A program made the position numbers and the translations under genes. The notes under the pieces were generated by a model. That model was given only the letters and a program-made list of their open reading frames with translations, made no database searches and was not told the origin of the DNA. A DNA stretch of 64,000 nt from Hymenobacter plasmatis. GTDB lineage: Bacteria > Bacteroidota > Bacteroidia > Cytophagales > Hymenobacteraceae. Of this stretch, positions 59,987-64,000 are shown in pieces. Where the stretch lies: the NCBI RefSeq assembly GCF_020711255.1, contig NZ_JAJFAW010000011.1:1-64000 (forward strand), in the 5' to 3' direction. How positions within the stretch are numbered: the stretch's first letter is position 1; each line of letters begins with the position of its first letter.

Positions 59987-60334
59987 ATGCACGCCCTGCG
60001 TTCCCATATCGCCCTGTTGCTGCTGCTCTGCCTCACGCGGACGCTGCTGCCCGAGGCGTGGATTCTGGCGCTGCACCCGCACGCCCACACCGCAGAACCG
60101 GCCCAAACATCGGTTTTCGAGCACAAGGGCAAGGCCTTGGTCGGTGCCAAGCACCAGCATTGCGAGGTGGAGCAGTTTTATAATGCCGCCTTCCAGCCCG
60201 CGCTGCCGCTTCCGTTTCCCCGGCCGCGGGTAGCGCCGCGCTATGCCGCGGTGGGCGCGGCCGGGGCCGTGCGCGTGGTAGCCGGGCGGCTGCTTCGGTC
60301 GTCGGCCCTGCGCGGGCCACCTAGCCGCGCCTAG
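59987..60334 (+). CDS. Small His-rich exported protein, possible metal handling
   Basis: This 115-residue protein has a hydrophobic N-terminus (MHALRSHIALLLLLCLTRTLLPEAW) that looks like a signal or anchor, then a short His cluster LHPHAHT and later KHQHC, and a Pro/Arg-rich tail. I do not know its family. His/Cys motifs and the position 101 nt before a ZnuD-like TonB receptor suggest periplasmic metal binding; this is inference. The ATG at 59987 is supported by the -7 box variant 4 nt upstream. Confidence 0.55.
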   Translation: MHALRSHIALLLLLCLTRTLLPEAWILALHPHAHTAEPAQTSVFEHKGKALVGAKHQHCEVEQFYNAAFQPALPLPFPRPRVAPRYAAVGAAGAVRVVAGRLLRSSALRGPPSRA

Positions 60335-60435
60335 CACCGGCACCGTACAGTCTTTCTAATTGATAATCCCCTTACCGCGGCCGCGGCCGTGCCCTGGCAC
60401 GAGCTGGCGGCTGGCGCGGGTCTGGCTTTTTTCAC

Positions 60436-62919
60436 ATGCTTCCTTCTTTCACTCGCTTTCCCTTATTTGTGGCATTGGCGGTATCTCCGCTGCTGCTGGC
60501 AGCCCAGCAAATTCCGCCAGCAACTGCGGCGCGCGGGCGCACCGCGGCCCCGCCGTTTACGGGCCGCGTCGTCGACGCGGCTTCCGGCGAGGGGCTGCCC
60601 GGCGCCAACGTTATTTTCGAAGACCTCAAGCAAGGCACCGCCACCGGAGCCGACGGCAGCTTCAGCTTTAACAACCTGCCCCGGGGGCGCTTTACGGTTC
60701 AGATTCGCTCGTTGGGCTACAACACCGTGACCCAGACCGTAGACACCGGCAGCGGCCAGCCGCTGGAAGTGAAGCTGGTGGTGGCCGCTACCGAAATCGG
60801 GCAGGTGGTGGTGACGGGGGTGTCGCAGGCCACGGAGCTGCGCCGCTCGCCGGTGCCCACGTCCGTGGTCGACCGCACCCGGCTCAACCAGACGTCGGCT
60901 GGCAACATCGTCGACGCCATAGCCCACACGCCCGGCGTGAGCCAGATTACCACCGGCGCGGCCATCAGCAAGCCCGTGGTGCGCGGGTTGGGCTACAACC
61001 GCGTCATCACCCTGAACAACGGCGCCAAGCAAGAAGGCCAGCAGTGGGGCGACGAGCACGGCGTGGAGATTGACGAGTTCAGCATCGAGCGGGCCGAGAT
61101 TATCAAGGGGCCGGGCTCGCTGCTCTACGGCTCCGATGCCATGGCCGGCGTCATCAACTTCGTGGCGCCCGACCCGGTGGAGGAAGGCCGCATCACGGGC
61201 GTGGCCACGGCCAACTACCAGGCCAACAACCACCAGCAGGGCTACTCCTTCCAGAACGCCGGCAACCTCAACGGCTTCAACTGGCTGGTGCGCGGCACCC
61301 ACAAGGTGGCCGGCGACTACCGCAACCGCTACGATGGCCGGGTGTACAACTCCGGCTTCGGCGAAAACGACGCCAACGGCTACGTGGGCCTGAATAAGGT
61401 GTGGGGCTATTCGCACCTCACCTTCAGCACCTTCAACCAGCGGCTGGGGCTCACCGAAGGCACCCGCAATGCGAACGGCCGCTTCGTGAAGGACGTGCCC
61501 GCCGGCCACGACCGGGCCGGCGCCGACAGCACCACCGCCGTGCCCGTGACCGACGCCGACCTGCACGGCTACGGCCTGGCCGTGCCCCGGCAGCAGGTCA
61601 ACCACCTGCGCGTCGGCCTCGACAACAACATCATCATGGGCGACAAAGGCGGCCGGCTCACGCTGCAAGTAAGCTACCAGCAGAACCTGCGGCGCGAATT
61701 CGGCAACGTATACGACCCGGCCGAAACCTCGCTCTACTTCCAGCTGCGCACCGTGGATTATTCGCTGCGCTACTTCCTGCCCGAGCTAAACGGCTGGCAC
61801 CTGACTGTGGGCACCAGCGGCCTGCACCAGCAAAACCGCAACCTGGGGCTGGAATTCCTGATTCCGGCCTACCGCACCAACGAGGGCGGGGCCTTTGCCG
61901 TGGCCAAAAAGACCATCGGCGCGCTCGACATCAGCGGGGGCCTGCGCTACGACGTGCGCCGCATCACGGCCGATGCGCTGTACCTGGATGCCAACGAGCG
62001 GCCCACTTCCGGCAGTACTTACGGCGCCCAGACCAAGTTCCTAGGCTTTGTGAGCACCTTCAGCAACTACAGCGGCAGCCTGGGCGCGGCCTATAGCGTA
62101 AACGAGCGGCTGACGGCAAAAGGCAACCTCTCGCGCGGCTTCCGGGCGCCCAACATTGCCGAGCTGGGCTCGAATGGCAAGCACGAGGGCACCATCCGCT
62201 ACGAAGTCGGCAACGACCGGCTGCAGGCCGAAACCAGCCTGCAGGTCGACGCCGGCCTGAGCTACGTGACCGACCACGTACGCTTCAGCGTCGATGCGTT
62301 CGAAAACAGCATCGACAACTACATTTTCACGCGCCGCCTGCTCACCGCCGCCGGGGCCGACTCGCTGAACAACGGCGACGGCGTGTACCGCTACGAGCAG
62401 GGCCGCGCCCGCCTCTACGGCGGCGAGGTCAGCCTCGACTTCCACCCCCACCCGCTCGACTGGCTGCACTTTGAAAACTCCTTTTCCATGGTGCGGGCCG
62501 AACAGCTAAACCGCCCCGAGAGCGAGCGGTACCTGCCGTTTATCCCCGCCGACCGGCTGCAGTCGGAGCTGCGGGCCAACTTCCGCCGCCAGGGCAAGCG
62601 CATCACGAACCCCTACGCCCGGGTGCAGCTGGAGCACACCTTCGCCCAAAACCGCTTCTTCTCGGCGTTCGATACCGAAACGGCCACGCCCGGCTACACC
62701 CTCATTAACGCCGGCCTGGGAACTGACCTGGCCAATGCGCAGGGCAAAACCTTGTTCTCCTTGTTTATCACGGCCAACAATCTCTTCGACGTGGGCTACC
62801 AGAGCCACCTGAGCCGGCTCAAGTACGCCGACTACAACTACGCCAACGGCCGCCGCGGCGTGTTCAACCAGGGCCGCAACGTGAGCGTGCGGCTGGTGGT
62901 GCCCCTGGCGTTTAAGTAG
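60436..62919 (+). CDS. TonB-dependent receptor, ZnuD-like (metal uptake candidate)
   Basis: This 827-residue outer-membrane receptor has a signal peptide, a carboxypeptidase-regulatory-like domain (FTGRVVDAASGEGLPGANVIFE, near 38-115) common in Bacteroidota, a plug domain around 125-240, and a 22-strand barrel ending in VRLVVPLAFK. The plug contains QQWGDEHGVEIDEFSIERAEIIKGPGSLLYGSDAMAGVINF; the GDEHG phrase is shared with ZnuD-like zinc/haem receptors. Zinc uptake is a reasonable hypothesis, not shown. It follows a His-rich protein and is followed by a sigma factor gene, separated by a terminator. Confidence 0.9.
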   Translation: MLPSFTRFPLFVALAVSPLLLAAQQIPPATAARGRTAAPPFTGRVVDAASGEGLPGANVIFEDLKQGTATGADGSFSFNNLPRGRFTVQIRSLGYNTVTQTVDTGSGQPLEVKLVVAATEIGQVVVTGVSQATELRRSPVPTSVVDRTRLNQTSAGNIVDAIAHTPGVSQITTGAAISKPVVRGLGYNRVITLNNGAKQEGQQWGDEHGVEIDEFSIERAEIIKGPGSLLYGSDAMAGVINFVAPDPVEEGRITGVATANYQANNHQQGYSFQNAGNLNGFNWLVRGTHKVAGDYRNRYDGRVYNSGFGENDANGYVGLNKVWGYSHLTFSTFNQRLGLTEGTRNANGRFVKDVPAGHDRAGADSTTAVPVTDADLHGYGLAVPRQQVNHLRVGLDNNIIMGDKGGRLTLQVSYQQNLRREFGNVYDPAETSLYFQLRTVDYSLRYFLPELNGWHLTVGTSGLHQQNRNLGLEFLIPAYRTNEGGAFAVAKKTIGALDISGGLRYDVRRITADALYLDANERPTSGSTYGAQTKFLGFVSTFSNYSGSLGAAYSVNERLTAKGNLSRGFRAPNIAELGSNGKHEGTIRYEVGNDRLQAETSLQVDAGLSYVTDHVRFSVDAFENSIDNYIFTRRLLTAAGADSLNNGDGVYRYEQGRARLYGGEVSLDFHPHPLDWLHFENSFSMVRAEQLNRPESERYLPFIPADRLQSELRANFRRQGKRITNPYARVQLEHTFAQNRFFSAFDTETATPGYTLINAGLGTDLANAQGKTLFSLFITANNLFDVGYQSHLSRLKYADYNYANGRRGVFNQGRNVSVRLVVPLAFK

Positions 62920-62934
62920 TTTGGTTTTGTCATG

Positions 62935-62980
62935 AAAAAAGCCGTCCGCTTTCGATTTGGAGAGCGGGCGGCTTTTTTTT
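62935..62980 (+). terminator. Intrinsic terminator of the TonB receptor gene
   Basis: A 16-bp stem (62935-62950 with 62963-62978, one U-G pair) is followed by a T-run. Confidence 0.88.
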
Positions 62981-63027
62981 CGTATCCATGAGGTGATAGT
63001 TGGGTCAAAAATGGATTAATTGATACC

Positions 63028-63624
63028 ATGTCCACTCCAATGACAACCTCCTTCCTTCCGCCCCCGGCCACTCCCGCCGCCACCCTGCGGCAGGAGCTGC
63101 TAGCCAACCGCGAGCGTGCTCTGACCCAGCTGTACCGGCGGGCCTTTCCGCTGGTGCGGCGGCACGTGCAGCGCCACAGCGGCTCGGCGCAGGACGCGCA
63201 GGACGTTTTCCACGACGCCCTGCTGCTCCTCTACGAACAGGCCGTGGGCGGCACGCTGGAGCTGCGGGCCTCGGCCAGTACCTACTTGGTGGGCATCAGC
63301 CGCAACCTGTGGCACCACGAGCTGCGGCGCCGGGCCCGGCACCCCCTGGCGCCCCTGGAGGCGGAAACAGCCCAACTTGTGGCCGATGCGCCCGACGCCA
63401 CGGCAGAAACCGCCGCGGGGGTGCTCGATTACGTGGAGCGCCTGGGCGAAAAATGCAAGAGCATTTTGCTGTCCTTCTACTACTTCGGACAGCCCCTGGA
63501 GCAGATTGCGGCGGCCCACCAGTACCGCTCGGTGCGCTCGGCCACGGTGCAGAAGTTTAAGTGCCTGGAGCGGCTACGCCAAGCCGTGCGGGCCGTGGCA
63601 TCGTCGGAAACCATTACTTTTTAA
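63028..63624 (+). CDS. ECF-type RNA polymerase sigma-70 factor
   Basis: This 198-residue protein has ECF regions 2 and 4: ANRERALTQLYRRAFPLVRRHVQRHSGSAQDAQDVFHDALLLLYE (sigma2, with RHSG... promoter -10 recognition helix) and LSFYYFGQPLEQIAAAHQYRSVRSATVQKFKCLERLRQAVR (sigma4 helix-turn-helix). Its spacing and lack of region 1 and 3 match ECF factors. A small protein gene starts 3 nt after the stop, so it may be the cognate regulator. Which genes it controls is unknown; the TonB receptor just upstream has its own terminator. Confidence 0.9.
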   Translation: MSTPMTTSFLPPPATPAATLRQELLANRERALTQLYRRAFPLVRRHVQRHSGSAQDAQDVFHDALLLLYEQAVGGTLELRASASTYLVGISRNLWHHELRRRARHPLAPLEAETAQLVADAPDATAETAAGVLDYVERLGEKCKSILLSFYYFGQPLEQIAAAHQYRSVRSATVQKFKCLERLRQAVRAVASSETITF

Positions 63625-63627
63625 GCC

Positions 63628-63933
63628 ATGCGCCCCGAGCTCGAACGCTTGTTTCTGATTGAGCAACAGCTGCTGAACACCCCGGAGGCCCTCCCGCCGG
63701 CCGAGTGGAACCTGCGCCGGCTCCTGGATGCCGACCTGGAAGCCGATGCGGCAGCCCAGCAGCGCCTTTACCAGGGGCTGCGTCGGGCCGGGCGCCGCCA
63801 GCTGCGGCGCGAGCTGGCCGCCATTCATGCCCAGCTGCACCACCAGCGGCCGCGCTCCTGGCGTGCGTGGGGACGCCACTTTCTCGCCTGGGTTCGGGCG
63901 TGGTGGGTGCCGGCCAGCCATCTGACGAGCTGA
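63628..63933 (+). CDS. Small protein cotranscribed with the ECF sigma factor; possible anti-sigma
   Basis: This 101-residue protein begins 3 nt after the sigma-factor stop, so the genes are surely cotranscribed. The first 70 residues look like the helical, acidic N-terminus of an anti-sigma domain (ERLFLIEQQLLNTPEALPPAEWNLRRLLDADLEADAAAQQRLYQGLRRAGRRQLRREL). The last 30 residues are rich in Trp and Arg (SWRAWGRHFLAWVRAWWVP) and could bind membrane peripherally; no normal membrane helix or zinc anti-sigma motif is seen. Anti-sigma function is inferred from position only. Confidence 0.6.
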   Translation: MRPELERLFLIEQQLLNTPEALPPAEWNLRRLLDADLEADAAAQQRLYQGLRRAGRRQLRRELAAIHAQLHHQRPRSWRAWGRHFLAWVRAWWVPASHLTS

Positions 63934-64000
63934 TTTTATTGCCTTTACGGGGCTGCTTGCCCGGTGCTTCCCGAGCACTATTGGGCTTGCCCTGCCCGAC

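Overview
The window looks like chromosome of a GC-rich member of the Bacteroidota, most likely Hymenobacter or a close relative (Hymenobacteraceae, Cytophagales). The evidence is: type IX secretion (T9SS) C-terminal sorting domains of both the A and B kinds; Bacteroidota -7 promoter boxes (TAnnTTTG) and few Shine-Dalgarno sequences; family-specific genes (DUF4270 lipoprotein, a glycogen/starch synthase with only the N-terminal half, a long NusB, FadL-GDSL pair, GH3 next to LptB); and a carotenoid lycopene cyclase fitting the pigmented habit of the genus. I see no prophage, transposase, CRISPR array or rRNA operon. Most of the window is ordinary core chromosome.

Layout. 1-8.1 kb: the 3' part of a giant repeat-rich T9SS adhesin-like protein, a tiny CTERM-tailed protein, truA, an ABC exporter half, two outer-membrane barrel proteins and a GyrI-like protein. 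8.1-12.1 kb: an AT-rich gap, a zinc alcohol dehydrogenase with an unknown membrane-tail protein, two tRNA-Pro genes and a small secreted protein. 12.2-14.5 kb: a VOC protein and a second ABC exporter half whose ATPase-site defects complement those of the first. 14.7-21 kb: leucine dehydrogenase, then the conserved block nusB - ytxH-like - icd - DUF1573 - yajC - ybbR-like - coaE. 21-32 kb: ArsR regulator, glutamate dehydrogenase, LOG protein, lycopene cyclase, an orphan ABC ATPase, DUF2795, DUF349, EttA-type ABC-F and a T9SS type B protein. 32-39.5 kb: YugP peptidase, heptose-1-phosphate adenylyltransferase, a flippase-like membrane protein, panC, half glycogen synthase, DUF4270 and glmS. 39.5-46 kb: polytopic membrane protein, HAD-like protein, RidA, a mini membrane protein, erythromycin-esterase-like protein and gltX. 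46-59.9 kb: MORN-like lipoprotein, AIM24, GH3, lptB, FadL, GDSL lipase, YpdA, methyltransferase, carboxylesterase and htpG. 60-64 kb: a His-rich small protein, a ZnuD-like TonB receptor, and an ECF sigma factor with a small partner.

The most interesting signals lie between the genes. Several promoters sit only 4-8 nt from the start codon and predict leaderless mRNAs. Three start codons are preceded by terminator-like hairpins. There are unusually long, nearly perfect terminator palindromes (up to 35 bp). Several families of dispersed inverted repeats occur, some of which have become coding sequence or part of a promoter. The best protein-level finding is the split pair of complementary degenerate ABC exporter halves. 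Nothing here is a clear new defence or biosynthetic system. GC content and homology statements are by eye and from family knowledge; no searches were run.
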